A DNA stretch of 64,000 bases from Sporosarcina sp. D27 (GTDB lineage Bacteria > Bacillota > Bacilli > Bacillales_A > Planococcaceae). Numbering within the stretch: the stretch's first letter is position 1; each line of letters begins with the position of its first letter. This document shows positions 9,546-17,512 of the stretch, in pieces. Made by a program: the position numbers and the translations under genes. The stretch lies in assembly GCF_000586555.1 (NCBI RefSeq), contig NZ_AZUC01000046.1, positions 310,001 to 374,000 of the forward strand, written 5' to 3'. The notes under the pieces were generated by a model. It was not told the DNA's origin and searched no databases. It saw nothing but the letters and a program-made list of their open reading frames with translations.

Positions 9546-10730
9546 TTAGTAAGCGAGACCGAATAGTCCTTTGATGTGAGTCAAGTAGCGGATGTTACTT
9601 GCTTCTTTCATCAATGAAGCTGGCATTCCCTTAAGGGATGTATTGTTTCCACCGATTGATGCAACTGCATCTTTACGGCCAAGGCTAGCAAGTGTTCCAG
9701 AATTTACTGGGTTGAACACTTCCATAGACTTGCCTGTAAGCATTGCGTACACGTTGTATCCAACAAGTTCGCCCATCTGCCAAGCGTTTTGTGCAGTTGG
9801 TGCGTATGGACGTGCTCCCTCTTCTGCAGGGAAAGCAACAGCACTGTCACCAACAACAAATACATCAGGATGAGATTTAGATTGAAGGAATTCGTTTACA
9901 GTTGCACGACCACGGTCGACTTCAATACCAGATTCTCCAACGAGTGGATTACCAGTAACGCCACCTGTCCAAACGAATGTATTCGCTTTAATGACACGGC
10001 CGTCTTTCAATGAAATTTCGTTACCTTCAACGTTTGTAACAGGAAGTCCAATTAAGAACTCAACGCCACGTTTTGCAAGACTTTCCGTAGCACGCTCGAT
10101 CAAGTGATCAGGTAGTACTGGAAGGATTTTCGGACCCGCTTCAACAAGCATAATCTTTAAATCAGCAGGGTTTACACCGTGCTCACGTGCAATTTTAGGC
10201 ATGTTGTCTACGATTTCACCAACAAGCTCAACGCCTGTCAAACCGCCGCCGCCAATCATGATTGTTGCATCTGCTTCGTCATGAGAAGTTGCATACGCTT
10301 TAATGCGGTCCACGATGTGTTTAAAGATTTTATTTGCTTCACTCGCGGATTTAAGAACCATACTATTTTCTTCAAGTCCTGGAATTCCGAAGTACGCTGT
10401 TTTACTACCAAGTGCAACAACTAGTGCATCATAAGTAAGTGTCTCTCCGCCAGCCAAGTTTACTTTTTTCGTATTCACGTCAAAGTTCTCAACTGTCGCG
10501 ATTTTCAATTCTACTCCTTTACCAGCAAGTAGTTTCTCAAGAGGAAGTGCAACCGCACCTTCGCTAGTTGTTCCTCCAGCTAAACGGTGAAGCTCTGTAA
10601 TAATTTGGTGAGTTGGTGTTTGGTTGACAAGTGTGATTGTTGCATCACTTTCTGACAGGAAGTTACGAGCATTTAGCGCTGTCAAAAGACCGCCATAACC
10701 TGCTCCTAAAATAACGATGTGTTTGGTCAT
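9546..10730 (-). CDS. ndh: Type II NADH:quinone oxidoreductase
   Basis: This is a peripheral-membrane flavoprotein that passes electrons from NADH to menaquinone without pumping protons. The FAD-binding GAGYGGL motif is at residue 8, a second nucleotide-binding GGGGLTGVE lies near 160, and the late FAD motif is VVGDSAV; the 394 residues match Ndh/YjlD. Directly upstream is a YjlC-like gene (35 bp gap), the same order as yjlC-ndh in Bacillus subtilis. Redox control by Rex is known there, but I saw no clear Rex site here. Confidence 0.95.
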   Translation of the reverse strand: MTKHIVILGAGYGGLLTALNARNFLSESDATITLVNQTPTHQIITELHRLAGGTTSEGAVALPLEKLLAGKGVELKIATVENFDVNTKKVNLAGGETLTYDALVVALGSKTAYFGIPGLEENSMVLKSASEANKIFKHIVDRIKAYATSHDEADATIMIGGGGLTGVELVGEIVDNMPKIAREHGVNPADLKIMLVEAGPKILPVLPDHLIERATESLAKRGVEFLIGLPVTNVEGNEISLKDGRVIKANTFVWTGGVTGNPLVGESGIEVDRGRATVNEFLQSKSHPDVFVVGDSAVAFPAEEGARPYAPTAQNAWQMGELVGYNVYAMLTGKSMEVFNPVNSGTLASLGRKDAVASIGGNNTSLKGMPASLMKEASNIRYLTHIKGLFGLAY

Positions 10731-10765
10731 TGTCTAGTCCCCTTCTACTAACTAATTAGTCGATA

Positions 10766-11215
10766 TTATTTTGTATGGTTGCGTTGTCCAGAAATTTCTA
10801 GGTAAGCACTCAAGAAACGGAAAATGCGTTGTGCTTCAGGGTCTTTAATCATCTTCATAAGACCAAACAAGCCGATTGTTTCAGTATTTTTTGCAGCAAG
10901 ATCTTTTGCTTCGATTACAGTCGCTGCCATATTTTTCGCAGAATCTTTTACAGGTCCTACGATTTCTTTCATGAATTCAGTTGTGTCGTTAACCAATACT
11001 TCGTCTGTTGCAACTGCTTTGGCAACATCATAGGATTTTGTCATTAAGTCAACAAGTTCCGTTAGTTGTGGAAGTTTTTCAACAAGAGTTGTCAAAGATT
11101 CTTGAACTTCTGGTTTAAGCAACTGGTCTAGAATATCTTGTTTTTGATCGGAAGGTAGCTGTGTGCCTTCTGTAGCAACGTTTGCTGCTTCTTCAGGATT
11201 GAGCGGCGTAGTCAT
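10766..11215 (-). CDS. yjlC: DUF1641 protein, YjlC-like
   Basis: The 149-residue product is helical and soluble, with the DUF1641 pattern (LVEKLPQLTELVDLM, GLFGLMKMIKDPEAQR). The family accompanies type II NADH dehydrogenases in Bacillales; its biochemical role is not established. An upstream TTG (11221) is only two nt from the GGGG site, so the ATG at 11215 (8 nt spacing) is preferred. It is the first gene of the operon with ndh. Confidence 0.9.
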   Translation of the reverse strand: MTTPLNPEEAANVATEGTQLPSDQKQDILDQLLKPEVQESLTTLVEKLPQLTELVDLMTKSYDVAKAVATDEVLVNDTTEFMKEIVGPVKDSAKNMAATVIEAKDLAAKNTETIGLFGLMKMIKDPEAQRIFRFLSAYLEISGQRNHTK

Positions 11216-11340
11216 GTGCAAATCCCCTTTTTTAGTTTAATGTATTTTGTTCTGAAGCTAGGTAAACTATGTGCTGAATACTACGTAAAATTTTTACAAA
11301 TCCGCATTTCATAATCTCCTAATCAGATTACCATCAAGTC

Positions 11341-11369
11341 ACTATACGCCTCTTTTTCATATACTTCAA
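11341..11369 (-). promoter_or_regulatory. Promoter of yjlC-ndh
   Basis: TTGAAG and TATAGT with 17-nt spacing on the minus strand, followed by a leader of about 120 nt. Confidence 0.55.
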
Positions 11370-11459
11370 GTTTTTAGTTTGGCATTTAATTAATATTTAT
11401 TTACTTTGTATAGTGACGTATGTCTTGCACATCCTATACAAAAAAAGGAGGTGCTTGGA

Positions 11460-11615
11460 ATGGGACAGCGGATTCGATGTGAAGTGAATAATTGCAAGTT
11501 TTGGTCTGAGGGAAACAAGTGTGAAGCCGATGAAATTTATGTCGTCAGCAAGAAAGGCAACCACGCAAAGTCCAGCAGTGAAACAGACTGTAAAACGTTC
11601 GTGCCTCAATTGTAA
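11460..11615 (+). CDS. Small Cys-rich DUF1540 protein
   Basis: A 51-residue protein starting at an ATG nine nt after AAAGGAGGTG. It has four Cys in the DUF1540 arrangement: IRCEVNNCKFW, then KCEAD and DCKTF. Proteins of this family are short and probably bind a metal ion; they are common in spore-forming Firmicutes and functionally uncharacterised. The longer frame from 11406 has no ribosome site. It is monocistronic between yjlC and the exported protein gene. Confidence 0.9.
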   Translation: MGQRIRCEVNNCKFWSEGNKCEADEIYVVSKKGNHAKSSSETDCKTFVPQL

Positions 11616-11708
11616 AGAGTGAACTATTTCAACTTTGAAACATTCTATTGTACAATGATGAAGAGGATTGAAATCAATCCAATACTTCATCGGAGGTTTT
11701 ACTAGTTC

Positions 11709-12143
11709 ATGAAAAAAATTGCGGCAGCATTTTTAGCACTCACGCTCATTCTTTCACCGATTGGAACAATTGTGTTTAACGATCATTCACCATCGGCAGA
11801 AGCGAAAGGCTACAAATCAGGCAAAAAAGGATTTTCACCTAACCAAAACAATTTCAACAAACCAGCAGTCGATAAGAAGGACAATACTTCCTTCACTAAA
11901 AACAATGGTTCACAAACAGCTAAGCCAAAATCCGGTGGGATGATGAAAGGCCTTATGATGGGTGGATTAGCAGGGCTCCTATTCGGTAGTCTGTTTGCTA
12001 ACATGGGTATTCTTGGTTCGATTTTAGGCTTACTCGTTAATGTCTTTGCGATCATCGCAATTATCGGCGTTATCCGGATGGCTTATCTGTATTTCAAGAA
12101 AAAGAAACAAGATAAAGATGACATGCATCGGTGGCAGAACTGA
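11709..12143 (+). CDS. Exported/membrane protein with signal peptide and C-terminal membrane segments
   Basis: The 144-residue product has an N-terminal signal peptide (cleavage probably near SAEAKG) and a Lys/Asn/Gln-rich exported linker. Gly/Met-rich membrane segments (MMKGLMMGGLAGLLFGSL, then a long hydrophobic stretch) precede a Lys-rich tail and HRWQN. This layout resembles small Bacillus proteins annotated as Tim44-like, but I cannot assign a function. It overlaps the following yxcD-like gene by 13 nt and is co-transcribed with it. Confidence 0.75.
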   Translation: MKKIAAAFLALTLILSPIGTIVFNDHSPSAEAKGYKSGKKGFSPNQNNFNKPAVDKKDNTSFTKNNGSQTAKPKSGGMMKGLMMGGLAGLLFGSLFANMGILGSILGLLVNVFAIIAIIGVIRMAYLYFKKKKQDKDDMHRWQN

Positions 12144-12421
12144 TGATTGAGGAACAAGACATCATTAATGCTATTTGCCTTCATCAGGCAAAAAACAAAT
12201 CCGTTACACCAGAGCAAGTAGAAGTTGAACTGTTCTATGATGATGACGAAGGTTTTTATGCAGAAGCTTCTGTAAACGGGATGACCGTCAACATGAATAC
12301 ATTCGACATGACCCAAGCACTTAGGTTATGGATTGAAGAGCAACTTCACCAAGATCCTTACGCTGCGGGCATTAAATTCCTATTGGATGATGAGCGGGGA
12401 ATTATCGCCTCTCTCATGTAA
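12131..12421 (+). CDS. yxcD: YxcD-like DUF2653 protein
   Basis: A 96-residue acidic cytosolic protein, MIEEQDIINAICLHQAKNK..., matching the DUF2653/YxcD pattern (VELFYDDDEGFYAEA). The start may be GTG 12131 or ATG 12143; both are inside the 3' end of the preceding gene, indicating translational coupling. The function is unknown. Confidence 0.8.
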   Translation: MAELMIEEQDIINAICLHQAKNKSVTPEQVEVELFYDDDEGFYAEASVNGMTVNMNTFDMTQALRLWIEEQLHQDPYAAGIKFLLDDERGIIASLM

Positions 12422-12426
12422 CTTTT

Positions 12427-12465
12427 AAAAATGGACAACCTGATTTCAAGGTTGTCCATTTTTTC
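12427..12465. terminator. Bidirectional terminator between yxcD and sodC
   Basis: A perfect 11-bp stem ATGGACAACCT/AGGTTGTCCAT flanked by A-run and T-run serves the two convergent genes. Confidence 0.9.
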
Positions 12466-12466
12466 G

Positions 12467-13069
12467 TCACTTAATAACGCCGCATGCAATTCGTTCTCCT
12501 GAGTCTCCGGATGGTTGAGTTTCACCGTCATCTTCCCCAGAGTGAATCACAAGTGCTGTACCAGAATCTTTAAACAAAGAATTAGGTTCACTAGTTTCCA
12601 ATGTCACATTTTTAGCAGTGAATTCATCATCTACAATCCCATCTACCCCTACTTCCAAATTCGGCAGATCACCTGCATGTGGTCCTCCTTCCATTTCAAG
12701 TCCATGATTCGTTTCTTCCGGATTATAATGGCCACCTGCAGATTCAAAGTCAGGTGCTTCACAAACACTGGTCTCATGGAAATGGAGTCCATGTTTTCCT
12801 TCAGGAAGTCCTTCCGCCTTTACATGCACATTGACACCATCGTCTGTCTCTTCCAATTCCGCAGTTCCAGTTGTTTGACCATCCGCATCTTTTAAATCCA
12901 CTAGAACTGTAAACGGTTCCGATTGCGTGTCATTTCCAGGTTCAGTAATTTCATTATTCTTTTCAACATCTTGTCCTGATATCGCCTGTTCTGAATCGTT
13001 TTCAGCTCCACATGCTGCCAGGCCAATCATAAGTGCCAATGATGGCAAAATTGTGACTTTCCTCTTCAA
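12467..13069 (-). CDS. sodC: Cu/Zn superoxide dismutase lipoprotein
   Basis: SodC dismutates superoxide outside the membrane. A lipoprotein signal (MIGLAACG) and an acidic linker precede the SodC domain from about residue 50. All metal ligands are visible: HGLHFHE (two Cu His), GGHYNP (bridging His), NHGLEMEGGPHAGD (two Zn His and Asp), and VIHSGEDD (Cu His), followed by the signature PSGDSGERIACG. Some Bacillus homologues (YojM) lack a copper ligand; this one looks complete and is probably active. It is convergent with yxcD. Confidence 0.95.
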   Translation of the reverse strand: MKRKVTILPSLALMIGLAACGAENDSEQAISGQDVEKNNEITEPGNDTQSEPFTVLVDLKDADGQTTGTAELEETDDGVNVHVKAEGLPEGKHGLHFHETSVCEAPDFESAGGHYNPEETNHGLEMEGGPHAGDLPNLEVGVDGIVDDEFTAKNVTLETSEPNSLFKDSGTALVIHSGEDDGETQPSGDSGERIACGVIK

Positions 13070-13146
13070 TTTAACCCCTCCTTAGTTTACCCTATAATGT
13101 TCTCTATCACTTGCATATCGTTTTTAAACATTTATACCAAGCAAAA

Positions 13147-13188
13147 TAAAAAAGCCGATCTCCCATTACTAAATGGGAAACCGGTTCT
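13147..13188 (-). terminator. Rho-independent terminator of hmoB
   Basis: An imperfect stem with CCGGTTTCCCATT against AATGGGAGATCGG is followed by TTTTTTATTTT on the minus strand. Confidence 0.75.
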
Positions 13189-13198
13189 GAATGCTCAA

Positions 13199-13702
13199 TC
13201 AGTCTACTTTTTGATATGTTGTCACAAACGATGGGCGAGAGAAAATATTTGGTTTTTTATCGATACCCTCGTCTGTCCCACGCTTTTTGTGTGCATTCGC
13301 GTATGCTTGAGAATTTTGCCACGCTTTGAATGACGCCTCGTCTTGCCACTTTGTCAAAATGACGTACGTATCGCTCTCTAATGGACGAAGTACTCGAATT
13401 GCAGAAAACCCTTCAGTATCTTCTATCTGACGAGCGCGCCCCATAAATCGTTGTTCAAAAAGTTCTCTACCTTCTGAAGTAACAGGAATGTTATTGAAAA
13501 CTGCATAGTTTCCTTTGATAATTTCACCTGAAGCGTCGAGTACCGTATAAGAATCTGCTTCAGCGAATCCTGCAGAACCTTCGTTTTCTTGGATAAGTAC
13601 AGCTTCGTTTCCAAGTTCCATCAAAACAAGTTGCTCTTCTGTTAAACTTTCTTTAATTGCCTTTAACTCGGTAACATCTCCGTAAGTTACATGAATATTC
13701 AT
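13199..13702 (-). CDS. hmoB: Heme-degrading monooxygenase HmoB-like
   Basis: The 167-residue protein matches HmoB/YhgC. It has a divergent N-terminal half and a C-terminal antibiotic-biosynthesis-monooxygenase (ABM) domain with NNIPVTSEGRELFEQRF, FSAIRVLRPLESDTYVILT and the NSQAYANAHKKR end. HmoB cleaves heme oxidatively to release iron in the cytosol. The start is the ATG at 13702, six nt after AGGGGA. In Bacillus subtilis the paralogue hmoA is iron-controlled; no Fur box is obvious directly upstream here. Confidence 0.9.
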   Translation of the reverse strand: MNIHVTYGDVTELKAIKESLTEEQLVLMELGNEAVLIQENEGSAGFAEADSYTVLDASGEIIKGNYAVFNNIPVTSEGRELFEQRFMGRARQIEDTEGFSAIRVLRPLESDTYVILTKWQDEASFKAWQNSQAYANAHKKRGTDEGIDKKPNIFSRPSFVTTYQKVD

Positions 13703-13740
13703 ATGCTGTCCCCTATCTGATTGAATGAAAAGTTGCATTA

Positions 13741-13776
13741 AAAAAGAGCAAAGCCGGCAGAAATCACCTGCCGGCT
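13741..13776 (-). terminator. Rho-independent terminator of the small membrane-protein gene
   Basis: AGCCGGCAG/CTGCCGGCT, a 9-bp GC-rich stem, is followed by TTTGCTCTTTTT on the minus strand. Confidence 0.85.
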
Positions 13777-13793
13777 ACATTCAGATCATTTGT

Positions 13794-13973
13794 TCAATGC
13801 CATGCTTGCTTTCTGCGTGCTTTGACTGCGATGATGGCCGATGAGCCTGCTAAAATCGTAATTACCAGAAGCCCCGCGATCAGACCGTCGGTGAAAACTC
13901 CGGAGAAATTACTTGCTGCAAGAGCTGCAAAAGCAACGCCGCAAACAATTGCAGCGAAAATGATTTTTTTCAT
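13794..13973 (-). CDS. Small two-segment membrane protein, unknown
   Basis: Fifty-nine residues starting MKKIIFAAIVCGVAF, with two hydrophobic segments separated by a short loop (SNFSGVFTDG) and a basic C-terminal tail (KARRKQAWH). The start at 13973 is set by AAGGTGAG four nt upstream. The family is not recognised. A Fur-like palindrome lies 65 bp upstream and a strong terminator follows, so it is a real single-gene unit. Confidence 0.65.
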   Translation of the reverse strand: MKKIIFAAIVCGVAFAALAASNFSGVFTDGLIAGLLVITILAGSSAIIAVKARRKQAWH

Positions 13974-14037
13974 AGCACTCACCTTTCCCATGCGCAAAAA
14001 CCTTTCGCAGTTGACCGCATGGCGATTATGTAGTCAT

Positions 14038-14052
14038 TGAGATTGTTTCTCA
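14038..14052 (-). promoter_or_regulatory. Possible Fur/PerR-type operator
   Basis: TGAGATTGTTTCTCA has TGAGA/TCTCA arms and matches about 10 of 14 informative positions of the 7-1-7 Fur/PerR consensus. It lies upstream of the small membrane-protein gene. The match is weak and may be chance. Confidence 0.3.
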
Positions 14053-14135
14053 TTTTCATCATAAAACATCAGATAGGGAATCGCAACAATAATCCATGAT
14101 TCAAAACGAACTTATTAAAGATATGTGTCAAAAAC

Positions 14136-14176
14136 AAAACAAGAATCTCAATAAAACCCTGAGATTCTTGTTTTGC
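14136..14176 (-). terminator. Rho-independent terminator of yunC
   Basis: AACAAGAATCTCA/TGAGATTCTTGTT stem with a short loop, followed by TTTTGTTTTTG on the minus strand. Confidence 0.85.
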
Positions 14177-14190
14177 TTTCTGTTTGAACG

Positions 14191-14493
14191 TCATAACATC
14201 TTCAACAATGCTTGCTCTCCTGTCATTCCTGCCGTTATACCCCATTCTTCGGCTTCAAGAGTAACCGATTCCAGCGGTGCGGCAAGTAACTCGTCAATTG
14301 TTTTTACACCTGTTGCACGCCCCGCTATAATACGACGATCTGATAACAAGCGGTTCAACAATCCAACGTCAAGTGCGCCACACATAATATACCCGTTCTC
14401 GTTTGAAACTGTCAGCAATGTTGTTTTCGGAAGCGAAACGGAGACTGCTGTAAAACTATGACCCTCAATCTGTACTGAAGTAACGGTTACCAC
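14191..14493 (-). CDS. yunC: DUF1805 protein YunC-like
   Basis: A 100-residue cytosolic protein with the DUF1805/YunC pattern: VSLPKTTLLTVSNENGYIMCGALDVGLLN and GVKTIDELLAAP. Structures of this family exist, but the function is unknown. The start chosen is the GTG at 14493, five nt after GGGGAGG; the longer frame includes the ribosome site itself. It is monocistronic. Confidence 0.88.
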   Translation of the reverse strand: MVTVTSVQIEGHSFTAVSVSLPKTTLLTVSNENGYIMCGALDVGLLNRLLSDRRIIAGRATGVKTIDELLAAPLESVTLEAEEWGITAGMTGEQALLKML

Positions 14494-14597
14494 CCCATCC
14501 TCCCCTTTCACTCTATAAGTATGGCACCCGTCTACAAGCGGTGACTAAAAGCAGTCATTACTACAAATACTTTTTAAAAAAGGAGGGAGGTTTACAA

Positions 14598-14750
14598 TTG
14601 GCGAAGCGCAATATAGATGGTGAAAAGAAGTCAATCCCCCCTAAATTGCCTGAACGTGAAGAATTTTCTGCTGATTATTCTTCATATGGTGAAAAACGTG
14701 AAGCACTAAAAGAACTTTATAGAAAGTCTGAGCAAGAAAAGAAAAAGTAA
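14598..14750 (+). CDS. Small charged hypothetical protein
   Basis: Fifty residues from a TTG seven nt after AAAGGAGGGAGG: MAKRNIDGEKKSIPPKLPER... rich in Lys and Glu, with no membrane segment, ending in EQEKKK. It was not recognised. A very strong ribosome site and a terminator 3 bp after the stop argue that it is real. Confidence 0.7.
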   Translation: MAKRNIDGEKKSIPPKLPEREEFSADYSSYGEKREALKELYRKSEQEKKK

Positions 14751-14752
14751 AA

Positions 14753-14783
14753 AACACCCTGCTGTGTTTCATGGCAGGGTGTT
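14753..14783. terminator. Bidirectional terminator
   Basis: ACACCCTGC/GCAGGGTGT hairpin between the small charged protein gene and the YitT-family gene, which converge here. Confidence 0.8.
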
Positions 14784-14789
14784 CCAACA

Positions 14790-15647
14790 TTATGTGATCG
14801 ATTGCCCTTCGCGACGGAAGAAACCAAAAATGCCTACAGTCTGAACAATATTTGCAAAAGCATTCGGATCGACTTCACTAATTATTTTTTCCAAATCGTA
14901 CAGTTCATATCGTGTTATGACCAAATACATCATATTCTTTTCTTCTTTTGTATATCCACCTTTAGCAGGCAAGATTGTAATACCTCGTACCATCTGATTA
15001 TGAATAGCCTCCTGGAGCTCGTCAGCTTTTCGAGTTACAATCATGGCAGTCACTTTCTCGTGACGTGTGTGGATAGCGTCAATAACTGCAGTCGAAACGT
15101 AAAGCGCAACCATAGTATATAACGCGTTTTCTGGTTCATATAAAAATCCTGCTGCTACAATGATAATCCCATTCAATAATAAGAAATAGGTTCCAATTGG
15201 CTTATCTTGTAAACGGGACAACACCATCGCAACGATATCCATTCCACCTGTAGAAGCCCCTAGTTTCAGCGAAATCCCAACGCCAACTCCGCCAATAACT
15301 CCACCGAATACAGCATTTAGGATAATATCATCTGATAATGACATTACCGGGAGAATCCCCATAAAAATCGTTGTAAAAATTACAGAAACGATACTGTAAA
15401 TGGTAAAGCCTTTCCCCACTTTAAACCATCCCAATATGAAAACCGGAACGTTCAATGCTAAGAGGAGCACCCCAGTAGACACAGTCAGTCCTGCAAAGTC
15501 CGAAAGAACACTTGAGAGGAGTTGGGCAATCCCTGCAAAGCCACTTGCATAAACGTTTGCGTTAATGAGAAATAAGTTCAACGATACCGCCAATAATAAC
15601 GCGCCTAAAATAACGGTAACAATTCGTTTAGCTTCAATAAAAAACAT
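14790..15647 (-). CDS. YitT family membrane protein (DUF161/DUF2179)
   Basis: An integral membrane protein of 285 residues. The N-terminal 200 residues contain about five membrane segments with the family motifs ASGFAGIAQL and LGASTGGMDIVA. A cytosolic DUF2179 domain follows at about 200-285 (VTAMIVTRKADEL, RGITILPAKGGYT, VDPNAFANIVQT). The transported substrate of YitT proteins is not known. The start is ATG 15647, seven nt after AGGAGA. Expression is likely governed by the leader terminator described separately. Confidence 0.9.
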   Translation of the reverse strand: MFFIEAKRIVTVILGALLLAVSLNLFLINANVYASGFAGIAQLLSSVLSDFAGLTVSTGVLLLALNVPVFILGWFKVGKGFTIYSIVSVIFTTIFMGILPVMSLSDDIILNAVFGGVIGGVGVGISLKLGASTGGMDIVAMVLSRLQDKPIGTYFLLLNGIIIVAAGFLYEPENALYTMVALYVSTAVIDAIHTRHEKVTAMIVTRKADELQEAIHNQMVRGITILPAKGGYTKEEKNMMYLVITRYELYDLEKIISEVDPNAFANIVQTVGIFGFFRREGQSIT

Positions 15648-15700
15648 CATACATCTCCTTTCATATACATCCATAATTTTTTAATGTGAATTAGAGAAAT

Positions 15701-15762
15701 AAAAAAAGTCCTGTCCGACGGAGAAGACAAGGACAATCCGTCACACCTTTAATGTAAAGGTG
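15701..15762 (-). promoter_or_regulatory. Candidate transcription attenuator in the yitT-family leader
   Basis: In RNA order there is a hairpin CACCTTT/AAAGGTG (15762-15744), then GACGGA (15742-15737), GTCCTTGTC (15734-15726), TCCGTC (15722-15717), GACAGGAC (15715-15708) and seven U. GTCCTTGTC with GACAGGAC makes an intrinsic terminator. GACGGA with TCCGTC crosses it, so the two helices are alternatives or form a pseudoknot. It lies between the promoter and the gene. Confidence 0.6.
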
Positions 15763-15785
15763 AGTCAACCATCTATTCAAATGTT

Positions 15786-15814
15786 ATTATAACTAGCATA
15801 CCCTCTCTATGCAA
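15786..15814 (-). promoter_or_regulatory. Promoter of the yitT-family gene
   Basis: TTGCAT and TATAAT spaced by exactly 17 nt on the minus strand, placing transcription start just upstream of the leader hairpins. Confidence 0.65.
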
Positions 15815-15847
15815 TCACAATCCATACTTTCGACAGGTAGTTAACTA

Positions 15848-15876
15848 TTGCAAAAAATTGAATTAAGTCGTATGCT
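15848..15876 (+). promoter_or_regulatory. Promoter of the LCP gene
   Basis: TTGCAA and TATGCT with 17-nt spacing, about 110 bp upstream of the start codon. Confidence 0.45.
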
Positions 15877-15988
15877 TCATTAGTTAGAGACTAATAAATG
15901 ATTTGAGAAAACATTTCTTGTAGAGATGCGTCCTACTTATCAAGCAACAAACCGCATACTTGCGGAACCAACTACAGGTGGTGGCACT

Positions 15989-16981
15989 ATGAACCGTTCT
16001 GAACGCAGAACTCGTAAAAAAAAGAAAAAAATTTGGGTGATCCTACTCCTTTTATTTCTCCTTATCGGTGGTGTGTCCTATTTTTTGTTTGATCAGTTTA
16101 AAGCTGGACAATCCCTTGCAGGCGAAAAACCCGATAAAGATGAAGAAGATATATTTAACGCTCCTGAACCACAATATGGGGAGATCAATATTTTACTATT
16201 AGGATCAGATGCGCGTCCAAATGATGATGAAGGACGTTCTGATTCACTAATGATTGGACACTATAATCAGAAAACAAAGGAACTGAAAACAGTCTCCATC
16301 ATGCGTGATATTTACGTCGATATCCCGGGACACGGTAAACATAAAATGAATGCAGCTTACTCATTGGGGGGCCCAGAGCTTGTTCGTCAAACGATCAAAG
16401 AGAATTTAGGGATAGACATCCATTATTTCGCCGAAGTCAATTTCGATGGATTCCCTAAGATGGTCGATGTTATTGCACCCGATGGAATTGAAGTCGATAT
16501 CCCATATAAAATGTCTCATGGCATTAACATGACATTAGAACCTGGCGTTCAACGCCTTAATGGGGATGAATTGTTAGGATATGTACGATTCCGGCATGAT
16601 AGCAAAAGTGATTTTGGACGTGTAGAGCGACAGCAAGAAGCCCTTGCTAAGTTGAAAACCGAAGCTTCAAGTCTACACAGTATACTAAGTCTTCCTAAGT
16701 TACTTGGTATGGCCGACAGCTACGTGCATACGAACTTAGATAAGAAAACTATGATTTCAATTGGAAAAGGGTTGTTGAGCAACAAAGAATCCGGCATAGA
16801 ATCCATGCGTTTGCCAATTGACGGATCATTCGACGAAAAGCAACGGATCCCGGGTGTCGGTCAGGTATTAATGATTGACTTCGAAGAGAACTCACAGGCT
16901 CTTAAGGATTTTCTGTCTTCTGATTCTGATAATTCGACATCGACAAATAAAAATACCGATGTCAATACAGATAGTGAGTAA
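15989..16981 (+). CDS. LytR-CpsA-Psr family cell-wall polymer ligase
   Basis: LCP enzymes transfer teichoic acids or other polymers from undecaprenyl carriers to peptidoglycan on the outer face of the membrane. A basic N-terminus and one membrane anchor (about 13-35) precede the LCP domain. Motifs are INILLLGSDARP, RSDSLMIGHYN, SIMRDIYVDIPG, KMNAAYSLGGPELV and VRFRHDSKSDFGRVERQQ, with the expected Asp/Arg residues. A Ser/Thr/Asp-rich tail follows. The start is ATG 15989 after GGTGGTGGC. It is 330 residues, family length, and monocistronic. Confidence 0.93.
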   Translation: MNRSERRTRKKKKKIWVILLLLFLLIGGVSYFLFDQFKAGQSLAGEKPDKDEEDIFNAPEPQYGEINILLLGSDARPNDDEGRSDSLMIGHYNQKTKELKTVSIMRDIYVDIPGHGKHKMNAAYSLGGPELVRQTIKENLGIDIHYFAEVNFDGFPKMVDVIAPDGIEVDIPYKMSHGINMTLEPGVQRLNGDELLGYVRFRHDSKSDFGRVERQQEALAKLKTEASSLHSILSLPKLLGMADSYVHTNLDKKTMISIGKGLLSNKESGIESMRLPIDGSFDEKQRIPGVGQVLMIDFEENSQALKDFLSSDSDNSTSTNKNTDVNTDSE

Positions 16982-16989
16982 GTACTTAT

Positions 16990-17028
16990 AAAAAGACGTT
17001 CAGCCACATACGGCTGAACGTCTTTTTT
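16990..17028 (+). terminator. Rho-independent terminator of the LCP gene
   Basis: AAAAGACGTTCAGCC/GGCTGAACGTCTTTTTT, a 13-bp stem, also abuts the stop of the convergent DUF985 gene. Confidence 0.9.
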
Positions 17029-17512
17029 AAGGTGTCATCTTTTTAATAATCTCTGTATGTTGAGGGAACTGTTCTACCAACTCTTCTTCAGTGAACAATT
17101 TGAAATCCTCAAAATCAAATCCAGGTGATACCATACATCCCACGAGCGCATAGTCTCCACTTTCAATCATAGATGAACCAAATATTGCCCCCGCAGGAAC
17201 GAGAATTTGCGGTTGTTCTCCTTTTTCTAAGTCCAATCCTAGTTTCACTGAAGAATATTCTCCATCAGTTGAAATCATATGGACGGTTAAAGCATTTCCA
17301 TCGTGATAATACCAAAGTTCGTCTGACTGGAGCTGATGAAAATGAGAGATTTCCCCGTCCGCCAACATGAAGTAAATGCTTGTATAGAGTGGCCTTGTTC
17401 CTGCAGGTGTTTCTATCGTGCTTCCAGCTGCAAAAGCGCCAGCAAAGCTGCCACCTTCCGGATGGGTTTCTAATTTTAACTGTTTTGTCCAATACGCTGC
17501 ATTACGTTTCAT
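17027..17512 (-). CDS. DUF985 cupin-fold protein
   Basis: A 161-residue RmlC-like jelly-roll protein: HPEGGSFAGAF, TSIYFMLADGEISHFHQLQSDELWYYHDG, then VPAGAIFGSS and a C-terminal GCMVSPGFDFEDF. These are the DUF985 marks; the family binds small ligands or metals but has no settled function. It starts within the 3' end of the preceding gene (11-nt overlap), so it is the last gene of the helicase operon. Whether it works with the helicase is not known. Confidence 0.85.
   Translation of the reverse strand: MKRNAAYWTKQLKLETHPEGGSFAGAFAAGSTIETPAGTRPLYTSIYFMLADGEISHFHQLQSDELWYYHDGNALTVHMISTDGEYSSVKLGLDLEKGEQPQILVPAGAIFGSSMIESGDYALVGCMVSPGFDFEDFKLFTEEELVEQFPQHTEIIKKMTP

Noticed and set aside
11221..11400. 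Rex operator upstream of yjlC-ndh
   Set aside because: Expected from Bacillus subtilis, but no TTGTGA...TCACAA palindrome was found.
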